This document shows, one piece after another, positions 22,745 to 29,918 of a stretch of 37,023 nucleotides of DNA. This stretch comes from an uncultured Bacilli bacterium (GTDB lineage: Bacteria; Bacillota_I; Bacilli_A; RF39; UBA660), in the NCBI GenBank assembly GCA_934162325.1, contig CAKPIH010000009.1, forward strand, positions 1-37,023, in the 5' to 3' direction. Numbering within the stretch: the stretch's first letter is position 1; every line of letters starts with the position of its first letter. Below the pieces are notes generated by a model. That model saw nothing but the letters and a program-made list of their open reading frames with translations. It did not search any database and was not told where the DNA came from. A program made the position numbers and the translations under genes.

Positions 22745-23509
22745 ATGGAAAAAATTAAAGTTATAATGATTGATGATAATGTTAATCTAATTAGTATGGT
22801 AGAGGATTATTTTGAAGATAATCAGAAGATTGAAATTGTAGGTAAAGCATATGATGGTATTGAAGGATTAGAACTAATAAAGAATGAGAATATAAAATAT
22901 GATTTAGTTATACTTGATTTAATTATGCCTAAGAAAGATGGATTAAGTGTTTTAAAGGAACTTAATAAGGAAGATATTCATCCTAATGTGATAGTGGCTA
23001 CTTCTTATAATGCTCCTGATACAATAAGGAAAGTTAGTGAATATGGTGTTACTTATTATATATTAAAACCTTTTGATTTATTTGATTTAGAAGATAGAAT
23101 ACTGGATACTTTTAATACTTTGGAAAAGAAAAGTCTTAATTTATTTAATAATAATTTACAGCAATCTATAAGTAGAATATTGCATGAACTTGGTATGCCA
23201 TCACATATTAAGGGGTATCAGTATATAAGGACGGCGATTACTATGGTATATGATAATCCTGAAATAGTAGGAGCTATTACTAAGGAGTTATATCCAGAAC
23301 TTGCTGATAGGTTTGATACTACTGTATCTAGAGTAGAGAGGGCTATAAGACATGCTATTGAGGTTTCTTGGAATCGTGGTGATTGGGATCTTATGGATGA
23401 TATTTTTGGACATAGTGTTGATGTTGATAAAGCTAAACCTACTAATTCGGAATTTATTGTTACTTTAGCGGATAAGTTAAGAATGGAATTTATAAATCAA
23501 AGAGTATAA
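22745..23509 (+). CDS. spo0A: Sporulation master regulator Spo0A
   Basis: This 254-residue response regulator controls entry into sporulation. The receiver domain has Asp10-Asp11, the phosphorylated Asp58 (VILDLIMP), Thr86 and Lys108 (LKPFD). The C-terminal Spo0A DNA-binding domain is complete: SRILHELGMPSHIKGYQYIR, then VYDNPEIVGAITKELYPELA, DTTVSRVERAIRHAIEVSW and PTNSEFIVTLADKLRME. The recognition-helix segment TVSRVERAIRHAIE matches the family closely. It is not next to spoIVB, its usual upstream neighbour, but follows pgk-tpiA with its own control region. Presence of spo0A argues for a spore-forming lineage. Confidence 0.96.
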   Translation: MEKIKVIMIDDNVNLISMVEDYFEDNQKIEIVGKAYDGIEGLELIKNENIKYDLVILDLIMPKKDGLSVLKELNKEDIHPNVIVATSYNAPDTIRKVSEYGVTYYILKPFDLFDLEDRILDTFNTLEKKSLNLFNNNLQQSISRILHELGMPSHIKGYQYIRTAITMVYDNPEIVGAITKELYPELADRFDTTVSRVERAIRHAIEVSWNRGDWDLMDDIFGHSVDVDKAKPTNSEFIVTLADKLRMEFINQRV

Positions 23510-23515
23510 TATTTT

Positions 23516-23540
23516 AAAGACACGTTATGTGTCTTATTTT
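23516..23540 (+). terminator. spo0A terminator
   Basis: AAGACAC-GTTAT-GTGTCTT followed by ATTTTG. Confidence 0.75.
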
Positions 23541-23612
23541 GTATTGAAATTTATATTAAAAACTATTCTTTTTATTAAAAATGTGGTATATTATATTTAG
23601 TAGGAGGATATG

Positions 23613-24626
23613 ATGAATGATATTGAGAAACAAATAGAAGATGTTAATGATGAGGAGGGTGTTGATATGAATAGACTAAATAGTAATAATAATGATAAGA
23701 AAAAGATTATTATGTATGTGGCAGGAGGCTTTATTGCTTTACTTTTAGTAGGAGCTATTATTTATTTAGTGATAATTAATAAAGATAGTGATAATAATGA
23801 TAATAGGAATGATAAGAATAATGATGTAGTAGAAGATAATAAGGATAATAAGGAAGATAGTGCTATTTCTTATGTAGCTTGTGATGGTAATACGGCTCTT
23901 TTAAATGTTAGAAATAGTGTAACAGGAGATATTATTGATGGATTATCCTGCTACCAAGAGGTTAAGATAGAGGAAGAACTAGATGGTAATGATGCATGTG
24001 ATAAGTGGTATAAAATTAGTTATAAGAAGAGAGATAATAATTATACTGGGTATGCTTGTGGTACTTATATTAAAAAAAGTAATGTTAAAGAGAGTACTAT
24101 AAGTAAAGTAAAAGAGATTATTGATAAGGCTAATGAATATTATGAAAAGACTATGGTAATGCCTTATTGTGGTAATACTACTGATGTTAAAGATATTACT
24201 TTTAAGAATGATGATGGTTCTACTTTTACTGGGGAATATGTTAAGTCTGAATATAAAAATATTGATGAAATTAAGAGTTATTTAGCTACATTTGCTAGTT
24301 CTAGTTTATTTAAAACTGATCTTAAGTTATCTGATATTAATAATCCTAAACAATATGATGATTATTATGAAATAGATGGTAATCTTTACTGTAGAAATTA
24401 TTCTGGTAAGGGATGGAAGAGTAATTATACTGGTAACTATAATATTGAAATTACTTCTAGTAGTGATAATAAATATTTGGTTAATATTTCTTATGAATAT
24501 TTAAATGATGATAGTAAATGTGAACTTAAAGATTTATCTAAATGTAGTAATAATAATTTTAAATATGATATTGGGAAGATTGTTATAGAAAATGATATTA
24601 TAACTAAGATGGATTTTCATGGATAG
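23613..24626 (+). CDS. Membrane-anchored protein with an SH3-like domain
   Basis: The protein has 337 residues. A short acidic cytoplasmic start is followed by one membrane helix (IIMYVAGGFIALLLVGAIIYLVII, about residues 33-56), a low-complexity Asn/Asp linker and an extracellular part. ALLNVRNSVTGDIIDGL...WYKISYK...GYACGTYI (about 95-155) is a bacterial SH3 domain, often cell-wall binding. The remaining C-terminal half has no family I recognise; it carries six Cys in pairs that could form disulfides. The second ATG (23613) is better placed after AGGAGG than the first (23610). The extended -10 TGTGGTATATT (23582-23592) is its promoter. Confidence 0.7.
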   Translation: MNDIEKQIEDVNDEEGVDMNRLNSNNNDKKKIIMYVAGGFIALLLVGAIIYLVIINKDSDNNDNRNDKNNDVVEDNKDNKEDSAISYVACDGNTALLNVRNSVTGDIIDGLSCYQEVKIEEELDGNDACDKWYKISYKKRDNNYTGYACGTYIKKSNVKESTISKVKEIIDKANEYYEKTMVMPYCGNTTDVKDITFKNDDGSTFTGEYVKSEYKNIDEIKSYLATFASSSLFKTDLKLSDINNPKQYDDYYEIDGNLYCRNYSGKGWKSNYTGNYNIEITSSSDNKYLVNISYEYLNDDSKCELKDLSKCSNNNFKYDIGKIVIENDIITKMDFHG

Positions 24627-24637
24627 ATAATAATTTA

Positions 24638-24670
24638 AACAAGTACTTATATTAGGTATTTGTTTTTTTT
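24638..24670 (+). terminator. Terminator after the SH3 membrane protein
   Basis: AACAAGTAC paired with GTATTTGTT (one G-T pair), followed by eight T in all. Confidence 0.8.
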
Positions 24671-24674
24671 ATTG

Positions 24675-24726
24675 CCTCTAAAGCCTAGGTCTTTAGAGGT
24701 ATTTTTATGCCTAAGGTCATAAAAAT
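24675..24726 (-). repeat. Twin-hairpin element 4
   Basis: Read on the minus strand: hairpin 1 is ATTTTTATG/CATAAAAAT with loop ACCTTAGG (24701-24726), then one A, then hairpin 2 CCTCTAAAG/CTTTAGAGG with loop ACCTAGG (24675-24699), then CAATAA. Both 9-bp stems are perfect. It follows a terminator and opens the accessory region. Confidence 0.85.
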
Positions 24727-24757
24727 GATAATTTTTTTAAAAAATATTACAGATTGA

Positions 24758-24801
24758 GGTAAAAATTAAAAATAAAGGTGTATTTAATATATGAAGGGAG
24801 G
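24758..24801 (+). repeat. Duplicated leader, copy 1
   Basis: A 44-base stretch from GGTAAAAATTAAAAATAAAG to GAAGGGAGG recurs at 25252-25294 with one substitution and one missing T. It includes the ribosome binding site. Here the following ATG (24810) is closed after two codons by TAG, so the leader now drives no proper gene. Confidence 0.8.
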
Positions 24802-24871
24802 AAAATAATATGACTTAGAAATAACTTATCTAGAGAATAACTAGGAGTTAAAGGTGAAGAAAGAAGGAAAA

Positions 24872-25234
24872 ATGAGAGAAGAAATAGATAAAAAAGTATT
24901 AAGTGAATGTAGTTGTAATTACATAATAGATGGAGATAATAAGGTAAAAACAATTAAAGTAGTAAGACTTGATTTTGATAAGTGTTATGAACTTATGCAT
25001 GATGATAGTGTACCAAAAACTAATGTATTAAGATGGGGAAGTATTTTTAAAGCTAAGACTATTAATGAAATATCAGAATTATTGGGAGATGATTTATTAA
25101 CTCCTGAAGAAAAAGAAAGCTTCTTAGAAAGTATTAGGACCGCTAATAAAGATAAAGAGTTATTAGCAGCTTGGGAGAAAGATAAAGAAGAATGGAAAGA
25201 TAAAGGGAGTCTATATATAAGTATCGAAAAATAA
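24872..25234 (+). pseudogene. Probable C-terminal remnant of a PD-(D/E)XK nuclease family transposase (Rpn-like)
   Basis: A 120-residue frame starts at ATG 24872 behind AGAAGGA. By eye the segment VLRWGSIFKAKTINEISELL, then LTPEEKESFLESIRTANKDKELLAAWEKDKEEWKDK, resembles the C-terminal part of the recombination-promoting nuclease/transposase family. The catalytic PD-(D/E)XK half is not present upstream; the bases between the duplicated leader and this frame have several stops in all frames. It may be a short stable protein rather than a dead gene. It is also possible that this is an immunity-type protein of the bacteriocin locus, though nothing specific supports that. Family assignment is tentative. 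Confidence 0.45.
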
Positions 25235-25251
25235 AAAAATTTTTAAAAAGT

Positions 25252-25294
25252 GGTAAAAATTAAAAATAAAAGTGTATTAATATATGAAGGGAGG
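25252..25294 (+). repeat. Duplicated leader, copy 2, upstream of the bacteriocin exporter
   Basis: This near-identical copy of 24758-24801 ends in the GAAGGGAGG ribosome binding site of the exporter gene. Conservation of the AT-rich part in front of the site suggests it holds the promoter, for example around TGTATTAAT (25273-25281), though I cannot assign -35 and -10 boxes firmly. Confidence 0.75.
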
Positions 25295-25298
25295 TAGA

Positions 25299-27383
25299 AT
25301 GAAGAAGAAACTCATCATTAAGCAAGATGGTTTTAAGGATTGTGGAGCGGCATGCCTTCTATCAATTATTCGTTATTATGGGGGTGATATAGCAAAGGAA
25401 CGACTAATTGAATTAGTAAAGACAACTAAAGATGGAACTAGTTTTTACAACATAAGTTTAGCAGCTTCGCACTTGGGGTTTGCAGCTAAAGGATTTAAGG
25501 TAGATGAGATAGATAAAATAAAAGAAGTAAATTTACCTTTTATTAGTCAAGTAAATAAAAATGGTTATATGCATTTTGTAGTAGTCTATAAGATTAATAA
25601 TAATAAAGTACTTATAATGAATCCTAGTACTGGTAAAGAAGTAATAGATATCTTTGATTTTAGTAATATATGGACAGGCTATATACTATTATTAGAAAAA
25701 GTATCAGAGTTACCTATTTATAAGAGTAATAAAATTATTAAAAATATAATTTTAAAAGTATTAAATGATAATAAGAGTAATATTATTATTGTCTTTATAC
25801 TATCTTTTATCTTTACTTTACTATCGTGCATAGTAGGTTTATATTCTCAAATAGTATTTGATAAAGTGATAGATACAGAACTACATAATTTAAAATTAAT
25901 AACAATAGTATTCTTCATTTTGTATATTATCAAGAATATAACTAGTTTTATTAGAAATCATCTTTTGATTTATTTAAATCAAAAGCTTGATGTAACTCTC
26001 TTAATTGAATCTTTTTGCAAAGTAATTTTACTTCCTTTCAATTATTATAAGAATAAAAAGGCTTCTGAAGTATTATCAAGAATAAATGATTTATCTTACA
26101 TAAAATCTTTTATTTCAAAAATAATAGTAACTATATTACTAGATACATTACTATTTATTATATCTTTTATAATTATATTTAATATAAATAAAGATATATT
26201 GATTCTTTATTTAGTAGGAGTATTTCTATATCTTTTGATAATTATTATTTATAATACTATAATAAAGAATACTATTATAGTAAAACAAGAGAGAGTAGTA
26301 GAAGTAAATAATACTATTATTGAATCGGTAAATGGTTTTGAAACTATTAAAGGTCTTAATATAGAAGATAATATTATTTATAAGTTTAGTAGGAATTATT
26401 CTAAATTATTAAATATAAATTATTATACTGATAAAATAAATAATACTATTCTTTTATTAAAAGAGTTTATTACTGATAGTATTATTTTACTAGTTAGTTA
26501 TTATACTTTTAGTTTGATTATGAATAATAAAGTAACAGTAGGAGATTATATGACTATAAGTTTTTTATCTAGTTATTTAATTTATCCTTTTCGTAATATT
26601 ATTGATTTAATTTATGAATATTATTATGTTAAAAATAGTATTAGAAGGGCTAATGATTTCTTTGATATTGAAGATGAAAAAATATATGAAGATAAGAGAT
26701 TAGAAGTTAATGGTAATATTAAAATAGTTAATTTAAGTTATACTTTTAATAATAAATACTATGTACTTAAAAATATTAATTTATTTATTAAGGATAAAGA
26801 TAGAGTACTATTACTAGGTTCTTCTGGTAGTGGTAAATCAACTATATTAAAATTATTATATAAATATTTACAAGCGGACAGAAATAAAATATTTATTAAT
26901 AATTATGATATTAATGATTATAGTATGTCTGATATTAGAAGTAGTATTACTTATGTATCACAAAATGAATTATTATTTAATGATACTATTAGAAATAATA
27001 TTCTACTTGATAGAGATGTTAGTGAAGTAGATTATTTAAATATATGTAAGATATTACATATAGATGATATTGTTAAAGATAATATTTTGGGATATGATTA
27101 TATTCTTGAAGAAAATGGTATCAATATTTCAGGAGGGCAAAGGCAAAGAATAATACTAGCAAGAAGTTTGTTAAAAAATAGTAAGATAATTATGATTGAT
27201 GAAGGTTTTAATCAAATAGATATTAAATTAGAAAGAGAAATATTACTTGATATATTTAGATATTTTCATGATAAAACATTTATTATTATTTCTCATCGGA
27301 TAGAAAATAGTGATTTATATAATAGAGTAATTAAAATAGATAATGGTGAAGTTAATGTGATAGAGGAGGTATATAATGAATAG
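25299..27383 (+). CDS. Bacteriocin ABC transporter with N-terminal C39 peptidase (PCAT)
   Basis: The 694-residue exporter cuts double-glycine leaders and pumps the mature peptide out. Residues 1-130 form the C39 peptidase: Gln9 and Cys15 in IKQDGFKDCGAAC, and His92 in GYMHFVVVYK. The third catalytic position, normally Asp in a DP motif, is Asn108 (IMNPSTG). About six membrane helices span 150-440. The ATPase has Walker A GSSGSGKS (507-514), the Q-loop YVSQNE, the signature SGGQ (611-614), Walker B IIMIDEGF and the H-loop SHRIE. ATG 25299 is the start; ATG 25284 lies in front of the GGGAGG site. The end overlaps the next gene by 8 bases. The partners are the two tiny GG-leader genes at 27814 and 27969. 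Confidence 0.93.
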   Translation: MKKKLIIKQDGFKDCGAACLLSIIRYYGGDIAKERLIELVKTTKDGTSFYNISLAASHLGFAAKGFKVDEIDKIKEVNLPFISQVNKNGYMHFVVVYKINNNKVLIMNPSTGKEVIDIFDFSNIWTGYILLLEKVSELPIYKSNKIIKNIILKVLNDNKSNIIIVFILSFIFTLLSCIVGLYSQIVFDKVIDTELHNLKLITIVFFILYIIKNITSFIRNHLLIYLNQKLDVTLLIESFCKVILLPFNYYKNKKASEVLSRINDLSYIKSFISKIIVTILLDTLLFIISFIIIFNINKDILILYLVGVFLYLLIIIIYNTIIKNTIIVKQERVVEVNNTIIESVNGFETIKGLNIEDNIIYKFSRNYSKLLNINYYTDKINNTILLLKEFITDSIILLVSYYTFSLIMNNKVTVGDYMTISFLSSYLIYPFRNIIDLIYEYYYVKNSIRRANDFFDIEDEKIYEDKRLEVNGNIKIVNLSYTFNNKYYVLKNINLFIKDKDRVLLLGSSGSGKSTILKLLYKYLQADRNKIFINNYDINDYSMSDIRSSITYVSQNELLFNDTIRNNILLDRDVSEVDYLNICKILHIDDIVKDNILGYDYILEENGINISGGQRQRIILARSLLKNSKIIMIDEGFNQIDIKLEREILLDIFRYFHDKTFIIISHRIENSDLYNRVIKIDNGEVNVIEEVYNE

Positions 27384-27807
27384 ATATATTGATAGTGAAA
27401 TAATATTAACAAGAAAAATAAAGTATATTGTATATGTTTATGTAATGATAATAATTATAATGCTGCTTTCCTTAATTATAGCATTTATGCTTTTAGATTA
27501 TAAAATATATTATAAATTACGTGGACTTGTAACTGAAGATAATAATTCTTACTATATTAAATTATATATTCCTTTAGATAATATTAAATTTATTACTAAT
27601 AATAATATCATTATAATTGATAATAAAAAGTATTATTATCAAATAAGAGAAATAGATAGTGAATATTTTACTGATAATATTACTACTTATCAAATAGTAA
27701 CAATAAGTTTAGATATACCAAATAAATATAAATATAATAATTTAACATTAGATTTAAAACTAATAAAAGAAAATAAAAAAATAATTGATTATCTACTTAG
27801 AAAGTGA
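27376..27807 (+). CDS. Small membrane accessory protein of the bacteriocin locus
   Basis: The 143-residue protein has a short cytoplasmic start, one membrane helix (about residues 16-42, YIVYVYVMIIIIMLLSLIIAFMLL) and a beta-rich extracellular part. This looks like a shortened HlyD/LcnD-type membrane-fusion accessory protein: it has the N-terminal anchor and a beta segment but lacks the long coiled coil of the usual 400-plus residue protein. An immunity protein is the other possibility, since no other candidate immunity gene is in the operon. It overlaps the exporter stop by 8 bases, has GAGGAGG in front, and ends six bases before the first precursor peptide, so the three are translationally linked. 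Confidence 0.65.
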   Translation: MNRYIDSEIILTRKIKYIVYVYVMIIIIMLLSLIIAFMLLDYKIYYKLRGLVTEDNNSYYIKLYIPLDNIKFITNNNIIIIDNKKYYYQIREIDSEYFTDNITTYQIVTISLDIPNKYKYNNLTLDLKLIKENKKIIDYLLRK

Positions 27808-27813
27808 GGAGTA

Positions 27814-27954
27814 ATGAAAGAATTAGATGTAACTACTATGAAGAATATTGAAGGGGGAGCAGATCCTATATTAATTACTGGTATAGTAACTATGGTTATA
27901 GCTTTTGTATCAGGTATATTAAATGGTATAGCTAATCCTAAAAAATGTAATTAG
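27814..27954 (+). CDS. Bacteriocin precursor 1 with double-glycine leader
   Basis: A 46-residue ORF starts with GTGAGGAG in front. The leader MKELDVTTMKNIEGG (residues 1-15) is a classic double-glycine leader (hydrophobic residues at -12, -7 and -4, Glu and Gly-Gly at the end), cut by C39 peptidases. The mature peptide of 31 residues begins ADPILITGIV, is strongly hydrophobic and helical, holds a GxxxG motif (GILNG) and ends NPKKCN. It lies right after the exporter and accessory genes, next to a second precursor with an almost identical leader. Both having GxxxG suggests a class IIb two-peptide bacteriocin. It could also be a pore-forming single peptide or a signalling peptide. Confidence 0.85.
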   Translation: MKELDVTTMKNIEGGADPILITGIVTMVIAFVSGILNGIANPKKCN

Positions 27955-27968
27955 AAAGAGGGAAGAGT

Positions 27969-28136
27969 ATGAAAGAATTAAATATAAATGAAATGAAAAG
28001 TATTGAAGGGGGAACTGGTTTAACTTCTAGTATGTTAACTGCTATATATAAAACGCTTGAAGTAATTTATCAAATAGGGGAATCTCTTGGTAATTATATT
28101 CGTCGTAAAACAGAAAATAAAATGTGTGATATTTAG
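27969..28136 (+). CDS. Bacteriocin precursor 2 with double-glycine leader
   Basis: A 55-residue ORF with GAGGGAAGAG in front lies 14 bases after precursor 1. The leader MKELNINEMKSIEGG (1-15) matches that of precursor 1 at 10 of 15 positions. The mature peptide of 40 residues begins TGLTSSMLTA, has an amphipathic helix-like middle (IYKTLEVIYQIGESLG) with GxxxG (GESLG), then a basic stretch NYIRRKTENK and a single Cys near the end. One Cys per mature peptide in both partners allows an inter-peptide disulfide, but this is speculative. Confidence 0.83.
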   Translation: MKELNINEMKSIEGGTGLTSSMLTAIYKTLEVIYQIGESLGNYIRRKTENKMCDI

Positions 28137-28218
28137 GTTTAATTAATAATAAAAGTCCTTTTTCCGTTTTAAATAGTAAAAAAATGTCATATTTTATTAA
28201 AAAATATATTTGTTATAC

Positions 28219-28247
28219 TTGTAAATTGTATTAAATAATGGTATAAT
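28219..28247 (+). promoter_or_regulatory. rpsU promoter
   Basis: TTGTAA (28219-28224), 17 bases, then TATAAT (28242-28247) preceded by AATGG (extended -10). Confidence 0.7.
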
Positions 28248-28277
28248 CTTTAATGAAAAAGCGGAAGGAGGGATAAA

Positions 28278-28484
28278 ATGTCAGCAGGTGTAACATATAG
28301 AGTGAAAGATAATGAAACACTTGAGTCTGCATTAAGAAGATTCAAGATAAACGTTGCTCGTAATGGTGATCTCTCTAGAGCTAAAAAAAGAGCGGAAGGC
28401 TACACACCACGTGGAGCTAAATTAAGAGAAGAAAAGAAACAAAATATAATTAATTCTAGAAAGAAAAATAGAAGAAATTACTAA
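28278..28484 (+). CDS. rpsU: 30S ribosomal protein S21
   Basis: This 68-residue, very basic small-subunit protein has the family blocks VKDNETLESALRRFKINVARNGDL and RGAKLREEKKQN. It lies near the anti-Shine-Dalgarno end of 16S rRNA in the ribosome. Ribosome binding site GGAAGGAGGG. It is followed after 12 bases by yqeY, the conserved Firmicutes order. Confidence 0.95.
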   Translation: MSAGVTYRVKDNETLESALRRFKINVARNGDLSRAKKRAEGYTPRGAKLREEKKQNIINSRKKNRRNY

Positions 28485-28496
28485 GGAGTGATAGAT

Positions 28497-28940
28497 ATGA
28501 CACTATCAGAAAGAATTAATAATGATTTAAAAGAGGCAATGAAAAGTAAAGATAGTTTTCGTCTTAGTGTAATTAGAATGGTAAAGGGTGCTATGCAACT
28601 TGCTAAACCTAATCCAAGAGAAGAATTAACTGATGATGATGTTATTACAGTAATATCTAAACAAATTAAGATGAGAAATGATTCTATTAAAGAGTTTGAA
28701 GCTGCTGGTAGAAGTGATCTAGTAGAACAAAATAAGAAGGAAATAGAAATCTTAAATACTTATATGCCTAAACAATTATCTGAAGAAGAACTCACTGAAA
28801 TAATTGATAAAGTATTTGAAGAAGTAAAACCTACATCACAAAAAGATATGGGACTTATTATGAAGAATATTTCACCACTTGTTAAAGGTAAGGCTGATAT
28901 GTCTTTGGTTAATAAACTAGTAAAAGAAAGACTTGGGTAA
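28497..28940 (+). CDS. yqeY: YqeY/GatB-tail domain protein
   Basis: The 147-residue helical protein matches the YqeY family, which resembles the tRNA-binding tail of the GatB amidotransferase subunit. Blocks include MTLSERINNDLKEAMKSKD, RLSVIRMVKGAMQLAK, ISKQIKMRNDSIKEFEAAGR and LNTYMPKQLSEEEL. The exact role is unknown. The start is ATG 28497 behind AAGGAG, not GTG 28488. Confidence 0.9.
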   Translation: MTLSERINNDLKEAMKSKDSFRLSVIRMVKGAMQLAKPNPREELTDDDVITVISKQIKMRNDSIKEFEAAGRSDLVEQNKKEIEILNTYMPKQLSEEELTEIIDKVFEEVKPTSQKDMGLIMKNISPLVKGKADMSLVNKLVKERLG

Positions 28941-28957
28941 AATACTCAAGTCTTTTT
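28928..28957 (+). terminator. rpsU-yqeY terminator
   Basis: AAGACTTG paired with CAAGTCTT over an 11-base loop, followed by TTT. It overlaps the yqeY stop. Confidence 0.75.
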
Positions 28958-28965
28958 AAATTTAA

Positions 28966-28995
28966 TAATAAAAAAACTAACCATAATGGTTAGTT
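28966..28995 (-). terminator. Terminator of tRNA-His
   Basis: On the minus strand AACTAACC-ATTAT-GGTTAGTT is followed by TTTTATT. Confidence 0.8.
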
Positions 28996-29005
28996 AAAAT
29001 CTATC

Positions 29006-29082
29006 TGGGACGGAATGTGGGAATCGAACCCACGTATAATGGAACCACAATCCACCGTGTTAACCACTTCACCAATTCCGCC
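29006..29082 (-). tRNA. tRNA-His (anticodon GTG)
   Basis: 77 nt with encoded CCA. It has the extra G at -1 facing C73, the identity element of bacterial tRNA-His. Acceptor GCGGAAT/ATTCCGT, anticodon loop TTGTGGT, T loop GTTCGATTC. Confidence 0.95.
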
Positions 29083-29096
29083 ATAAGACAATAACA

Positions 29097-29125
29097 ATGA
29101 TATCATATATTTTTGGTTTTGACAA
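29097..29125 (-). promoter_or_regulatory. tRNA-His promoter
   Basis: On the minus strand TTGTCA (29120-29125), 17 bases, then TATCAT (29097-29102). Confidence 0.6.
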
Positions 29126-29133
29126 GTATTTTA

Positions 29134-29162
29134 TTTAAAAAAAATATAAAATATGATATAAT
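29134..29162 (+). promoter_or_regulatory. Promoter of the SDR-PLP lyase pair
   Basis: TTTAAA (29134-29139), 17 bases, then TATAAT (29157-29162) with TATGA upstream. The -35 is poor and the extended -10 good. Confidence 0.55.
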
Positions 29163-29183
29163 ACCATGGAAGAGGGAAGAAAT

Positions 29184-29918
29184 ATGAAGAAAATAGTATT
29201 AATAACAGGTACTTCAAGTGGTATAGGTAGCGAAATAGCGTCTTTACTAGGAGACTATTATGAAGTGATATTACATTACAATAATAACTATGATGAAGTA
29301 ATGAAATTAAAAGATAAATTAGATAAATTATATAATACTGATTTATTGGTAGTTAAATGTAATCTTGCTAAAGAAGAAGAAATAGATAATATGTTAAGGA
29401 TTATTTATGATAGATATGATAAAATAGATATTTTAATAAATAATGCTGCTACTACATGTGATACTTTATTTGAAGATAAAACTAAAGATAATTTTATGAA
29501 TACTTTAGATATAAATTTAGTGGCTCCTTTTTTATTATGTCAAAAGATTGGACCTAAAATGAAAGAAAATAGATATGGTGTAATTATAAATATTAGTTCT
29601 ACTAATGGAATAGATACTCCATATATAGAAAGTGTTGATTATGATGCTTCTAAAGCTGGATTAATATCTTTATCTAATAATTTGGCTAATTATTTAGCTC
29701 CATATGTTAGAGTAAATACTATATGTCCTGGATGGATTAATACTAATATGAATAAAAATTTAGATAAAGAATTTATTAATAAAGAAGAAAATAAAATTCT
29801 ATTAGGTAGATTTGGTAATCCAAATGAAGTAGCAGAATTAGTTTCCTTTTTAATAAGTGATAAAGCAAGTTATATAAATAATAGTGTTATAAGAATAGAT
29901 GGAGGTAAGAAATGTTAG
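29184..29918 (+). CDS. Short-chain dehydrogenase/reductase (FabG-like)
   Basis: This 244-residue classical SDR is an NAD(P)H-dependent oxidoreductase. TGTSSGIG (8-15) is the cofactor glycine motif, NNAATT the structural motif, ISSTNG carries the catalytic Ser region, and Tyr153-Lys157 (YDASK) the catalytic pair; RVNTICPGWINTNM and a DGG end follow. It resembles 3-oxoacyl-ACP reductase FabG, but there are no fatty-acid genes around it, so the substrate is open. The start is ATG 29184, because AGAGGGA lies between it and ATG 29166. It overlaps the next gene by 7 bases, so the two are probably coupled. Confidence 0.88.
   Translation: MKKIVLITGTSSGIGSEIASLLGDYYEVILHYNNNYDEVMKLKDKLDKLYNTDLLVVKCNLAKEEEIDNMLRIIYDRYDKIDILINNAATTCDTLFEDKTKDNFMNTLDINLVAPFLLCQKIGPKMKENRYGVIINISSTNGIDTPYIESVDYDASKAGLISLSNNLANYLAPYVRVNTICPGWINTNMNKNLDKEFINKEENKILLGRFGNPNEVAELVSFLISDKASYINNSVIRIDGGKKC

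Noticed and set aside
28137..28218. A terminator after the bacteriocin precursors
   Set aside because: The stretch has AAAAGTCCTTTTTCCGTTTT but no convincing stem; I cannot place the operon's end.
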